Shown piece after piece: positions 1 to 6,095 of a stretch of DNA of 6,359 nt (within the stretch, counting starts at the first letter, position 1; the number at the start of each line of letters is the position of its first letter). The notes under the pieces were generated by a model. The model saw only the letters and a program-made list of their open reading frames with translations. It did no database searches and was not told the origin of the DNA. The translations under genes and the position numbers were made by a program. The DNA is from Chitinophagales bacterium (GTDB lineage: Bacteria > Bacteroidota > Bacteroidia > Chitinophagales > JADIYW01), in assembly GCA_020848315.1 (NCBI GenBank), contig JADLAH010000073.1, positions 1 to 6,359 of the forward strand, read 5' to 3'.

Positions 1-856
1 CGAATTGTTTTTTGTAGAATTCGCGCACCGTTTTGACGATGGCCTCTTTGAAAGCTGCGAGATGTGTTCCTCCCTGTGTCGTATATTGTCCGTTGACGAA
101 AGAATAATATTCTTCTCCGTACTGATTGTTGTGCGTCAGCGCGATTTCAATATCGGTATCTTTCAGGTGAACAATCGGATAACGCAGTTCGGCTTCATTC
201 GTTTTCTTGTACAATAAATCCTTCAATCCTTCTTTGGAAACGAATTTCTGATTGTTGTAAACGATGGTCAGACCGGCATTAAGGTAGGCGTAATTCCACA
301 ACTGCTCTTCCACAAACTCCGGCACATAATGGAAATTCTTAAAGATGGTATTATCCGCATGAAACTGCATTCTGGTACCATTGCGTTCCGTTGTTTTCTC
401 CACCGGATGATCTTTTACCAGTTCGCCTTTATTAAATTCCGCAATTTTCTTCTCTCCGTCGCGCACGGATTCCACTTTAAAATACGTGGACAGCGCATTT
501 ACCGCCTTGGTACCAACGCCGTTTAATCCGACAGATTTCTGGAACGCACGGGAATCATATTTCCCACCGGTATTAATTTTGGATACGCAATCCACGACAG
601 CGCCCAATGGAATACCACGGCCATAATCGCGGATGGTAACGATTTTATCTTTGATTTCAATCTCAATCTGCTTACCATTACCCATGACAAACTCATCGAT
701 GGAGTTATCGATAATTTCTTTCAGCAGTACATACACACCGTCATCAGGTGCAGAACCGTCTCCCAGCTTACCGATATACATGCCGGGCCGCAGGCGGATA
801 TGTTCTTTCCAGTCGAGGGAACGGATGTTTTCTTCGGTATATTGATTTTCAGCCAT
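1..856 (-). CDS. parE: DNA topoisomerase IV subunit B, N-terminal part (cut by left edge)
   Basis: ATPase subunit of topoisomerase IV, which with ParC decatenates and relaxes DNA in the cytoplasm. The translation from the ATG at 856 is open for 285 codons to the window edge, with no frameshift. The GHKL ATPase domain fills about residues 20-220: the RPGMYIG motif (23-29), the catalytic Glu47 and Mg-binding Asn51 in the [10 protein letters not shown] stretch, Asp77-x-Gly79-x-Gly81 for the adenine, a TGGKY ATP-lid segment (96-100) and GLNGVG (110-115). The transducer domain has begun by the [15 protein letters not shown] segment near residues 252-266. The [11 protein letters not shown] insertion and GLNGVG (rather than GLHGVG) fit ParE of Bacteroidota better than GyrB; this paralogue choice rests on remembered family patterns. 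The missing part is the rest of the transducer, the TOPRIM domain and the C-terminus. There is no Shine-Dalgarno sequence before the ATG, and the next gene upstream is the co-directional pirin gene. Confidence 0.9.
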   Translation of the reverse strand, partial: MAENQYTEENIRSLDWKEHIRLRPGMYIGKLGDGSAPDDGVYVLLKEIIDNSIDEFVMGNGKQIEIEIKDKIVTIRDYGRGIPLGAVVDCVSKINTGGKYDSRAFQKSVGLNGVGTKAVNALSTYFKVESVRDGEKKIAEFNKGELVKDHPVEKTTERNGTRMQFHADNTIFKNFHYVPEFVEEQLWNYAYLNAGLTIVYNNQKFVSKEGLKDLLYKKTNEAELRYPIVHLKDTDIEIALTHNNQYGEEYYSFVNGQYTTQGGTHLAAFKEAIVKTVREFYKKQF

Positions 857-960
857 AGTCTAAGTAAATCAGGTTTAGTAATTAATAATGAACGACTAAT
901 GACTAAAAAACATTACCCGTTCAAGGCGTTTGCCGGTGAATAAAACCCGGACGCAACAGG

Positions 961-968
961 CAAATGTA
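961..968 (-). promoter_or_regulatory. Candidate -7 box for parE
   Basis: Read on the minus strand this is TACATTTG, an exact match to the Bacteroidota -7 consensus TAnnTTTG. It lies 104 bases before the parE start, in the 239-base gap between the pirin stop and parE, and would give a leader of roughly 95-100 bases. No convincing -33 TTG is seen at the usual distance, so this is a sequence match only. The rest of the gap (857-1095) shows no gene, no strong hairpin and no clear terminator for pirin. Confidence 0.35.
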
Positions 969-1095
969 TCACTCTAATAACGGAAAACCGCACACAAATT
1001 TTCCACAGAATTGCAAAAATAATTCCGGAACAGAGACACGAAACAGGATTAGTGCTTTTGTTGTAGAGTAATGCACAGACAGCCAGGATATGCTA

Positions 1096-1974
1096 TCAGT
1101 CTGCGAGATGACCAAAACGGCCGTTGTTAAAATCTTCGACTGCCTGTATCAGTTCTTCTCTCGTATTCATCACAAACGGACCGTGCGAAGCAATCGGTTC
1201 ATTTATCGGCTGACCACTGAGCACCAAGACAATGGCGTCTTCCGTGGCGGCAACGACAATATCCTCGCCTTCATTTTTAAACAACACAAAATGATCGGTC
1301 GGGACAACCGTATTTCCATGAAGAGTCACCGCACCTTCCACCACCAGCAAGGCAGTATTGTAGGTTGCCGGAAAGCTGAAGTCTGCAGCAGCACCGGATT
1401 TCAACTTCGCATTCAGCATATGAATCGGCGTGAAAGTGGATGCGCTGCCATTCACCCCTTTGTATTGCCCTGCTATTACCTCTATCTCGCCACCATTATC
1501 CGGCAACATGTAGCGCTGAATAGTCTCATTTTGCAATGCCTGATATTTAGGCGCAGACATTTTATCCTTTGCCGGCAAATTCACCCAAAGTTGTACCATC
1601 TGAAATTCGCCGCCCTGTCTGCTGAATTCGGCCTCGTGGTATTCCTTGTGCAGCACACCCGATGCCGCTGTCATCCATTGCACATCGCCCTCTCCAATGA
1701 CACCACCGCCTCCGCTGCTGTCGTTGTGAGCCACTCGGCCTTTGTAGGCGATTGTCACCGTTTCAAATCCGCGGTGCGGATGCACGCCGACACCACGCGG
1801 CACCTCACGCGGAGGGAAGTAGTGTTTGGAGCCATAGTCCAGCATGATAAACGGATCCATCCGCTGCATAGGCAATCTTCCCTGTCCGGGAATAAAATTA
1901 TGTACTCTGAAGCCATCGCCCACAAAGTGTGGCGGTGCCGGTGCAAATACCTTTTCTATCGCTTTCTTAGACAT
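1096..1974 (-). CDS. Pirin family protein (bicupin)
   Basis: Complete 292-residue pirin-type bicupin, close in length to human pirin (290). The N-terminal cupin contains HPHRGFETVT, giving metal ligands His65 and His67, and LHKEYHE, giving His109 and Glu111. These correspond to the His-His-His-Glu iron site of human pirin. GGGGVIGEGDVQWMTAASGVLH is typical of the family core. The second cupin covers about residues 170-280. Characterised pirins are iron-binding; some bacterial members have quercetin 2,3-dioxygenase activity and others act as regulatory partners, so the substrate here is unknown. There is no signal peptide, so it is presumed cytoplasmic. The frame is open back to an ATG at 2013, but the ATG at 1974 is preferred: it gives the normal family N-terminus, and a promoter box lies just upstream, inside what would be the longer version. 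No Shine-Dalgarno sequence is visible. Confidence 0.92.
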   Translation of the reverse strand: MSKKAIEKVFAPAPPHFVGDGFRVHNFIPGQGRLPMQRMDPFIMLDYGSKHYFPPREVPRGVGVHPHRGFETVTIAYKGRVAHNDSSGGGGVIGEGDVQWMTAASGVLHKEYHEAEFSRQGGEFQMVQLWVNLPAKDKMSAPKYQALQNETIQRYMLPDNGGEIEVIAGQYKGVNGSASTFTPIHMLNAKLKSGAAADFSFPATYNTALLVVEGAVTLHGNTVVPTDHFVLFKNEGEDIVVAATEDAIVLVLSGQPINEPIASHGPFVMNTREELIQAVEDFNNGRFGHLAD

Positions 1975-1992
1975 ACTGTACAATTTATTACA

Positions 1993-2000
1993 CAAATTTA
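1993..2000 (-). promoter_or_regulatory. Candidate -7 box for the pirin gene
   Basis: The minus-strand sequence is TAAATTTG, an exact match to TAnnTTTG, with 18 bases between it and the preferred pirin ATG at 1974. Transcription would start roughly 12-15 bases before that ATG. No TTG is seen at the normal -33 spacing. The box supports a pirin transcript separate from the barrel gene upstream, and it supports the shorter pirin start. Confidence 0.5.
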
Positions 2001-2004
2001 CACC

Positions 2005-2024
2005 ATGCAACACTGCGTATGCAT
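2005..2024. repeat. Short inverted repeat upstream of the pirin promoter
   Basis: ATGCA (2005-2009) and TGCAT (2020-2024) form a 5-bp inverted repeat with a 10-base spacer, directly upstream of the pirin -7 box and across its expected -33 region. It could be an operator or could be chance; the arms are short. It also lies in the 80-base gap after the barrel gene's stop, but has no T-tract, so it does not look like a terminator. Confidence 0.2.
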
Positions 2025-2054
2025 TGATGTATGATAAGAAGAAAACTGAAATCG

Positions 2055-2711
2055 CTATTTAATCGTGTAGAGATAGCCGACCGAAAGGTTGAAATTGCAG
2101 TTAAACAAATTCGGCGCAACTGATTTTTTGGATGCAATGCTCATGAAGCCCAGCTGATGACGTGCCATCACTTCTATCCATCCTTTGCCCACTTTCACAT
2201 TCACACCGGCACCGGTTACAAGTCCCACATCGAAGCGGCGATCGTTTTTGGAAAACAGGTATTTTTCGTGAGACTCATCGCGGGTCATTTTTTCTACGGA
2301 AACAGCCTCTTGTGTGTAGCCACCGGCCCAATAGGCAAAGTAAGGTCCGAGCATAAAGACACCTTTCACTTTCTCGCTGCCCACTTTACCCACGGCCAGC
2401 ACGGGAAACTGGATATAGTTCAACACCTGCTTATTCACGATTTTTGCGGAGTCTATGGTGCGTTTCCAGGCCTGCCCTTTCTGGGTAAATTCTATTCCGG
2501 TCTGCACCGCAAAGTTCTTATGCACGTTAATACGCAGGACGGCACCGATATCAGAACCAACCGTAACGCGTTTTTTATAATTTTCAGGCGCGGAAAACTT
2601 GCGCAGATGTGCGATATTAAAACCCGCTTTGGCTCCCACTTCCACGCCCACTTCCGCTTTTGCAATAAAAACAACAGTAATAAATAAACAGAATGACAGC
2701 AGGCGTTTCAT
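2055..2711 (-). CDS. PorT-type outer membrane beta-barrel protein (OMP_b-brl_2-like)
   Basis: Predicted 218-residue small outer-membrane barrel. The start at 2711 begins with MKRLLSFCLF and gives a classical signal peptide: Lys-Arg, a hydrophobic run, then Ala-Lys-Ala with cleavage expected after Ala19. The frame stays open upstream to 2786, but that would bury the signal peptide behind 25 residues and run through the promoter box. The mature protein follows the pattern of the OMP_b-brl_2/PorT-like family: GAKAGFNIAHL as first strand, GIEFTQKGQ, LNYIQFPVLAVGKVG, a GPYFAYWAGG strand, a charged loop (around residues 145-165), DVGLVTGAGVN, and alternating polar/hydrophobic strands to the end. 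It ends in a short YLYTIK tail rather than a terminal aromatic. Family members are common in Bacteroidota and mostly without known function; the founder PorT takes part in type IX secretion, but similarity at this level does not make this protein PorT. No partner gene is apparent nearby. Confidence 0.85.
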   Translation of the reverse strand: MKRLLSFCLFITVVFIAKAEVGVEVGAKAGFNIAHLRKFSAPENYKKRVTVGSDIGAVLRINVHKNFAVQTGIEFTQKGQAWKRTIDSAKIVNKQVLNYIQFPVLAVGKVGSEKVKGVFMLGPYFAYWAGGYTQEAVSVEKMTRDESHEKYLFSKNDRRFDVGLVTGAGVNVKVGKGWIEVMARHQLGFMSIASKKSVAPNLFNCNFNLSVGYLYTIK

Positions 2712-2725
2712 GTGACAATTTGTTT

Positions 2726-2733
2726 CAAATATA
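2726..2733 (-). promoter_or_regulatory. Candidate -7 box for the barrel gene
   Basis: The minus-strand sequence is TATATTTG, an exact TAnnTTTG match, with 14 bases between it and the ATG at 2711, implying a very short leader. A -33 TTG is not evident. It lies within the longer reading frame that starts at 2786, which supports the start at 2711. Confidence 0.5.
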
Positions 2734-2790
2734 ACGAGATTTTTGACTTTATGTATCATTGTGAAAGTATTTCGCACGCGGAACACCCCT

Positions 2791-2811
2791 GAATCCGGTG
2801 ATTCTTAGAAT
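2791..2811. repeat. Symmetrical element midway between divergent promoters
   Basis: GAATC-CGGT-GATTC (2791-2804) is a perfect 5-bp inverted repeat. It overlaps ATTCT-T-AGAAT (2801-2811), a second perfect 5-bp inverted repeat, so GAAT/ATTC occurs three times in 21 bases. The element sits about 60 bases from both the barrel-gene and the DUF1573 -7 boxes. It could be an operator shared by the two genes; there is no T-tract to suggest a terminator. Confidence 0.25.
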
Positions 2812-2852
2812 GTATTTGTTAAACTATACTTAAAAAGCGAAAGGAAAATATC

Positions 2853-2878
2853 TTGTGTGCAAAAAGGCATTACATTTG
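2853..2878 (+). promoter_or_regulatory. Candidate promoter for the DUF1573 gene
   Basis: TACATTTG at 2871-2878 is an exact match to the Bacteroidota -7 box. A TTG at 2853-2855 could be the -33 element, although the 15-base gap is a few bases shorter than usual. The ATG follows 27 bases after the box through an A/T-rich leader with no Shine-Dalgarno sequence, as is common in this phylum. Confidence 0.5.
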
Positions 2879-2905
2879 TTATAGATAAAGTAAAAATTTA
2901 CACGT

Positions 2906-3454
2906 ATGAAAAAATTATTCTTAGCTATGACCTTATTTGCCGGTTCTTTCGGTGCATTCGCACAACAAGAAACGGTACCTTCTGCAATTGCTCCGGATCC
3001 GAATGCACCTACCATGTCATTTGACAAAGATGCTATCGACTATGGCACCATCAAACAGGATGCAGACGGATACAGAACATTTACTTTCACCAACACCGGA
3101 AAGACTCCGCTGATTATCAGCGAGGCACACGGTTCTTGCGGCTGTACAGTGCCGACTTATCCGAAAGAGCCAATCATGCCGGGACAGAAAGCGGAAATCA
3201 AAGTACATTACGACACACACCGTGTAGGTCCGTTCTCTAAAAGTGTAACAGTAAACTCCAATGCTAAAAACTCTCCTGTTGTACTGAGAATAAGCGGAAC
3301 AGTAGAAGCAGCGGCAGTAACACCGGCAGCGACAGAACCAGCTTCTATCATTCCGGCACCTACTGCTCCGGCTACCAAACCGGCTGTAAAACCAGCACCA
3401 AAACCAGCTACTAAAGCACCGGTAAAACCAGCCAGCAAAACCACTACAAAATAA
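2906..3454 (+). CDS. Secreted DUF1573 domain protein with Pro/Ala/Lys-rich tail
   Basis: Complete 182-residue protein. MKKLFLAMTLFAGSFGAFA is a clear signal peptide with cleavage expected after Ala19, so the product is exported to the periplasm or beyond. Residues 36-133 form one DUF1573 domain, an immunoglobulin-like beta fold frequent in Bacteroidota: FDKDAIDYGTI at the start, FTFTNTGKTPLII, then the diagnostic HGSCGCTVP segment with Cys78 and Cys80, a PIMPGQKAEIKVHYDT turn and a KSVTVNSNA strand. From residue 134 to the end the protein is low-complexity, made almost entirely of Ala, Pro, Thr and Lys with repeated KPA/APK/TKP units. It is probably an extended, positively charged tail that could contact peptidoglycan or other anionic envelope polymers (inference). 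The function of DUF1573 proteins is not established. The gene is monocistronic as far as can be seen: its own promoter lies upstream and a strong hairpin terminator follows its TAA. Confidence 0.9.
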   Translation: MKKLFLAMTLFAGSFGAFAQQETVPSAIAPDPNAPTMSFDKDAIDYGTIKQDADGYRTFTFTNTGKTPLIISEAHGSCGCTVPTYPKEPIMPGQKAEIKVHYDTHRVGPFSKSVTVNSNAKNSPVVLRISGTVEAAAVTPAATEPASIIPAPTAPATKPAVKPAPKPATKAPVKPASKTTTK

Positions 3455-3476
3455 GCTGACTATCTGCTTTTGTGAT

Positions 3477-3508
3477 AAAAGTCCCCAAACGGGGACTTTT
3501 TATTTTTG
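3477..3508 (+). terminator. Rho-independent terminator after the DUF1573 gene
   Basis: A perfect 10-bp stem, AAAAGTCCCC (3477-3486) pairing with GGGGACTTTT (3491-3500), encloses an AAAC loop and is followed by TATTTTTG. It starts 22 bases after the DUF1573 stop. The A-run on the left gives a short T-run on the other strand, so it could work weakly in both directions, but no minus-strand gene ends here. Confidence 0.9.
3501..3508 (+). promoter_or_regulatory. Possible -7 box inside the terminator T-tract
   Basis: TATTTTTG matches TAnnTTTG exactly and lies 67 bases before the lipoprotein ATG, but it coincides with the T-tract of the terminator, where such a match arises easily. It is an alternative to the box at 3554-3561. 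Confidence 0.2.
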
Positions 3509-3553
3509 TATAAAAAAGTAAAAAAAGCCTTCGTTATTTTGCTGCACATTGCG

Positions 3554-3561
3554 GATATTTG
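3554..3561 (+). promoter_or_regulatory. Possible -7 box for the lipoprotein-MltF operon
   Basis: GATATTTG matches TAnnTTTG at all but the first base and has 14 bases between it and the ATG at 3576, the same arrangement as the exact box before the barrel gene. After the strong terminator upstream the three-gene cluster needs its own promoter, and this is the best-placed match. Confidence 0.35.
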
Positions 3562-3575
3562 ATAAAAAATAAAAC

Positions 3576-4289
3576 ATGAAACATCGCATCTGGAGTTCCC
3601 TTCTTTTTCTTTTCAGCATCGTCTGCTGCACCGGCTGTTTTGATATAGAAGAAAATGCCGTTGTCAACAAAGACGGTTCCGGGAAATTTTCCTTTATCAT
3701 CAATATGGAGCAATTCAAATCTATGATGTCTTTATTTGGTGATACGGACAAGGTGTTTAAAGAAGATCCAAAGAAAAAAAATCAGGATAAGCAATTTGGC
3801 ACCTCTATTGAAAGAACAAGAAGAAAGCTACTGAATATTCCCGGCGTCAGCAATGTCAAGGTAATTGAAGACTCCGTGAACTACCGGTTTGGAATTGCAT
3901 TTGACTACAACTCTATCCTGACGCTGAACAAGGCGATGAACAAACTATTTGAAGATGATACCGCGACTGTTACGACAGAGAAAAAATACATGGAATGGAA
4001 AGACAATACGCTTATCCGTTATGATTTGGTAGATTCCAAGTCGCTGCTGGGGCAAACAGGAGGAATTGCCGGCGACAAAAAGGAAAATCCGTTGTTCGAT
4101 GCGGAAAAACTATTCGCAAAAGTATCCTATTCCACCAAGTATACCTTTGAACAACCTGTAAAGCCGGACAATCCGCAGTCTAAATTATCTCCCGACATGA
4201 AGACGGTCTCGATCACCTGCTATCCATTTGCCGCCAAAGACAGCACGATGGCGCCTTGTACTATTGCTAACACCATTACGCTTCCCTGA
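3576..4289 (+). CDS. Predicted lipoprotein with N-K-D-G-S-G motif, function unknown
   Basis: 237 residues. The N-terminus has a basic MKHR, a hydrophobic run and CCTGC, a lipobox-like end (Cys-Thr-Gly before Cys21; Cys at -3 is atypical), so the mature protein is probably lipidated at Cys21 and envelope-anchored. Acidic residues follow closely (Asp23, Glu25, Glu26). Next comes ENAVVNKDGSGKFSFIINM (26-44), a beta-hairpin pattern resembling the start of LppM/DUF3153-like lipoproteins (V-x-N-x-D-G-S-G); that resemblance is from memory and weak. The rest is a mixed, charged protein with no enzyme motif I recognise, including a lysine-rich stretch near 63-72. No transmembrane segment follows the signal. 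It is the first gene of a tight cluster: its TGA is followed after only 3 bases by the MltF start in the same frame, suggesting translational coupling and a shared role in the envelope. The function cannot be assigned. Confidence 0.82.
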   Translation: MKHRIWSSLLFLFSIVCCTGCFDIEENAVVNKDGSGKFSFIINMEQFKSMMSLFGDTDKVFKEDPKKKNQDKQFGTSIERTRRKLLNIPGVSNVKVIEDSVNYRFGIAFDYNSILTLNKAMNKLFEDDTATVTTEKKYMEWKDNTLIRYDLVDSKSLLGQTGGIAGDKKENPLFDAEKLFAKVSYSTKYTFEQPVKPDNPQSKLSPDMKTVSITCYPFAAKDSTMAPCTIANTITLP

Positions 4290-4292
4290 CAC

Positions 4293-6089
4293 TTGAATAC
4301 CCGCAGAAACTGGCTATTACTCACCCTGTTCACGGTCATTGCATTTTTCACACTCAAATGGATGGCGGAAAAGCAGAACCGGCAGTCGAACCTCACGGAA
4401 CCTGCAGTGGACACCGACTGGGAGGACATCCGTGATCGGGGTGTGCTGCGTGTTATACTGGAATACAATTCCATTGGTTATTTTATTTACAAAGGACAAC
4501 CACTCGGATATGAGTATGAATTAATCCGCCAGTTTGCAAAAGACCATCAGCTAAAAATGGAAGTAGTATTGGCCGGCGTTTCTGACAATCCTTATACATT
4601 ACTCAACGAAGGCAAAGGCGATATCATTGCCAACGGGCAATTTGCGAATACGAAAACCCTCGAACAATCGATGCTGACGCTTCCCTACCGGGATGTGGAA
4701 CAGGTAATTGTGCAACGCAAGTCCGGGAAACAACTTTTGCGTCAGGACGACACTACCGGACGGTCCGACACCTTATTAAGGTCCGCCATCGACCTCTCGG
4801 ATCGCATTGTATATGTGGCGGACAATTCCATTTATTATCATCACTTGAAAGAAATCTCCGATTCGCTCGGTATCAATATTGATGTGCGGATTCTGTCAGA
4901 CGACCGCAGTACGGATGACATTATTCAGGCGGTCGCCAATTATGAGATCAACTATACCATTGCCAATAAGGATGTCGCATTACTCAACCAATCCTATTTC
5001 GAGAATCTGGATGTCAGCACCTCCATCGGAAAGCCGGAATCCCTGCATTGGGCTGTGCGAAAAAATGCGCCGCTGTTATTGGGCAAACTGAATGAATGGA
5101 TTAAGAAAAACGAAAGAGAGCCGGTGGTCACCGCTTTGTACAACAAATATTTCAGTGCGGAAAAAAACATCCGCAGCGGATTTGATGAATCCTCCTCGCT
5201 GCAGCAAGGAATGATTTCTCACTATGACGCGTTGATTCAGCAATATGCTCAAAAAATCAACTGGGACTGGCGACTGGTGGCAGCACTGATACATCAGGAA
5301 TCCAAATTTAATCCTATGGCTACGTCCTGGGCGGGCGCTCAGGGATTGATGCAGCTGATGCCGGGTACCGCCAGAGACCTCGGCGTATACCGACATGAAG
5401 TGTACAATCCGGAGCGGAATATCTACGGCGGCACGAAATATCTGAAACAACTGGAACAAAAATGGAGCCATATCAGCGATTTCACACAACGCATCAAATT
5501 CATTTTAGCATCCTATAATGCCGGCATCGGACACGTGATGGATGCCGCGCGACTGGCTGAAAAATACGGATACTCCTCCGACAAATGGGATGGAGCAGTA
5601 GAATATTTTATATTATACAAATCCAATCCGAGATTCTACAACGATCCGGTGGTGAAATATGGCTACTGTCGCGGACAAGAGCCTTTTGACTATGTCAGAA
5701 GAATTATCAAAAAATACTTTGAATATCAGTCGAATGTAAATCTTGCATCCGCACAGCAGACACCGCAGGCATTCCGACTGGAGCAAGTTGCTACGATGGA
5801 TTTCAATGGCATTGAAGGTGTTTATAATCCGACACAGGGACTGATTGCCCGTTCTGCACGCAGAGAGTTATTCCTGTCACATAAACTATTTGACGAAGAA
5901 AACCCACTGATTGTGCGAGAGAAAAAAGACAATCCCTTTGAGAAAAAGAACAAGGAATTATTCAGCCGACAGGATTCCGGCTTGTTTAACGGAAAGAAAA
6001 AACTGTTTCAGCCCACCAACAGCGGGCCGGCCAACCGACTCACGCCAAAGAAGGATATTCAGATAAACAAACTAACTCCTAAAAGATAA
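4293..6089 (+). CDS. mltF: MltF-type membrane-bound lytic murein transglycosylase
   Basis: 598-residue enzyme that cleaves the MurNAc-GlcNAc bond of peptidoglycan without water, giving 1,6-anhydro products, in the periplasm. Residues 7-23 are a hydrophobic membrane anchor or signal without a lipobox. A type 3 solute-binding domain spans about 47-290 (RGVLRVILEYNS, GYEYELIRQFA, ESLHWAVRKNAP); in Pseudomonas MltF this domain senses muropeptides and controls the catalytic domain. The SLT/GH23 domain spans about 310-475: catalytic Glu336 in ALIHQES, AGAQGLMQLMPGTA (348-360), NIYGGTKYL and the ASYNAG motif (406-411). Residues 482-598 extend beyond the usual MltF (E. coli 518 residues) and are basic and repetitive. 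The TTG at 4293 is chosen because TGA at 4287 is in the same frame, no other usual start lies before the anchor, and the next ATG (4362) would remove the membrane segment. There is no Shine-Dalgarno sequence; coupling to the lipoprotein gene is likely. Confidence 0.92.
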   Translation: MNTRRNWLLLTLFTVIAFFTLKWMAEKQNRQSNLTEPAVDTDWEDIRDRGVLRVILEYNSIGYFIYKGQPLGYEYELIRQFAKDHQLKMEVVLAGVSDNPYTLLNEGKGDIIANGQFANTKTLEQSMLTLPYRDVEQVIVQRKSGKQLLRQDDTTGRSDTLLRSAIDLSDRIVYVADNSIYYHHLKEISDSLGINIDVRILSDDRSTDDIIQAVANYEINYTIANKDVALLNQSYFENLDVSTSIGKPESLHWAVRKNAPLLLGKLNEWIKKNEREPVVTALYNKYFSAEKNIRSGFDESSSLQQGMISHYDALIQQYAQKINWDWRLVAALIHQESKFNPMATSWAGAQGLMQLMPGTARDLGVYRHEVYNPERNIYGGTKYLKQLEQKWSHISDFTQRIKFILASYNAGIGHVMDAARLAEKYGYSSDKWDGAVEYFILYKSNPRFYNDPVVKYGYCRGQEPFDYVRRIIKKYFEYQSNVNLASAQQTPQAFRLEQVATMDFNGIEGVYNPTQGLIARSARRELFLSHKLFDEENPLIVREKKDNPFEKKNKELFSRQDSGLFNGKKKLFQPTNSGPANRLTPKKDIQINKLTPKR

Positions 6090-6095
6090 ATTCAG

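Noticed and set aside
981..990. CGG-AAAA-CCG mini-hairpin in the parE/pirin gap as a terminator
   Set aside because: The stem is only 3 bp and no T-run follows in the direction of the pirin transcript.
999..1007. TTTTCCACA, close to a DnaA box, next to parE
   Set aside because: A single site with one mismatch, with no cluster of boxes and no AT-rich unwinding region; no support for an origin.
1090..2034. Long plus-strand open frame (314 codons) opposite the pirin gene
   Set aside because: It is antisense to a gene with clear pirin motifs, and its translation is Cys/His/Arg-rich without domain structure; it is a shadow of the pirin coding sequence.
2157..2687. Plus-strand open frame (176 codons) opposite the barrel gene
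   Set aside because: Rich in His and Phe with no recognisable motif, and fully inside a well-supported minus-strand gene.
2712..2786. Longer N-terminus for the barrel gene (start at 2786)
   Set aside because: It would place 25 residues before a textbook signal peptide and run through the promoter box at 2726-2733.
3208..3444. Gly/Ala-rich minus-strand open frame resembling a hydrophobic membrane protein
   Set aside because: It is the complement of the low-complexity Ala/Pro/Lys tail of the DUF1573 gene; its composition follows from that repeat.
5076..5489. Minus-strand open frame (137 codons) inside the transglycosylase gene
   Set aside because: Lies opposite the conserved SLT catalytic region, which explains the sequence fully.
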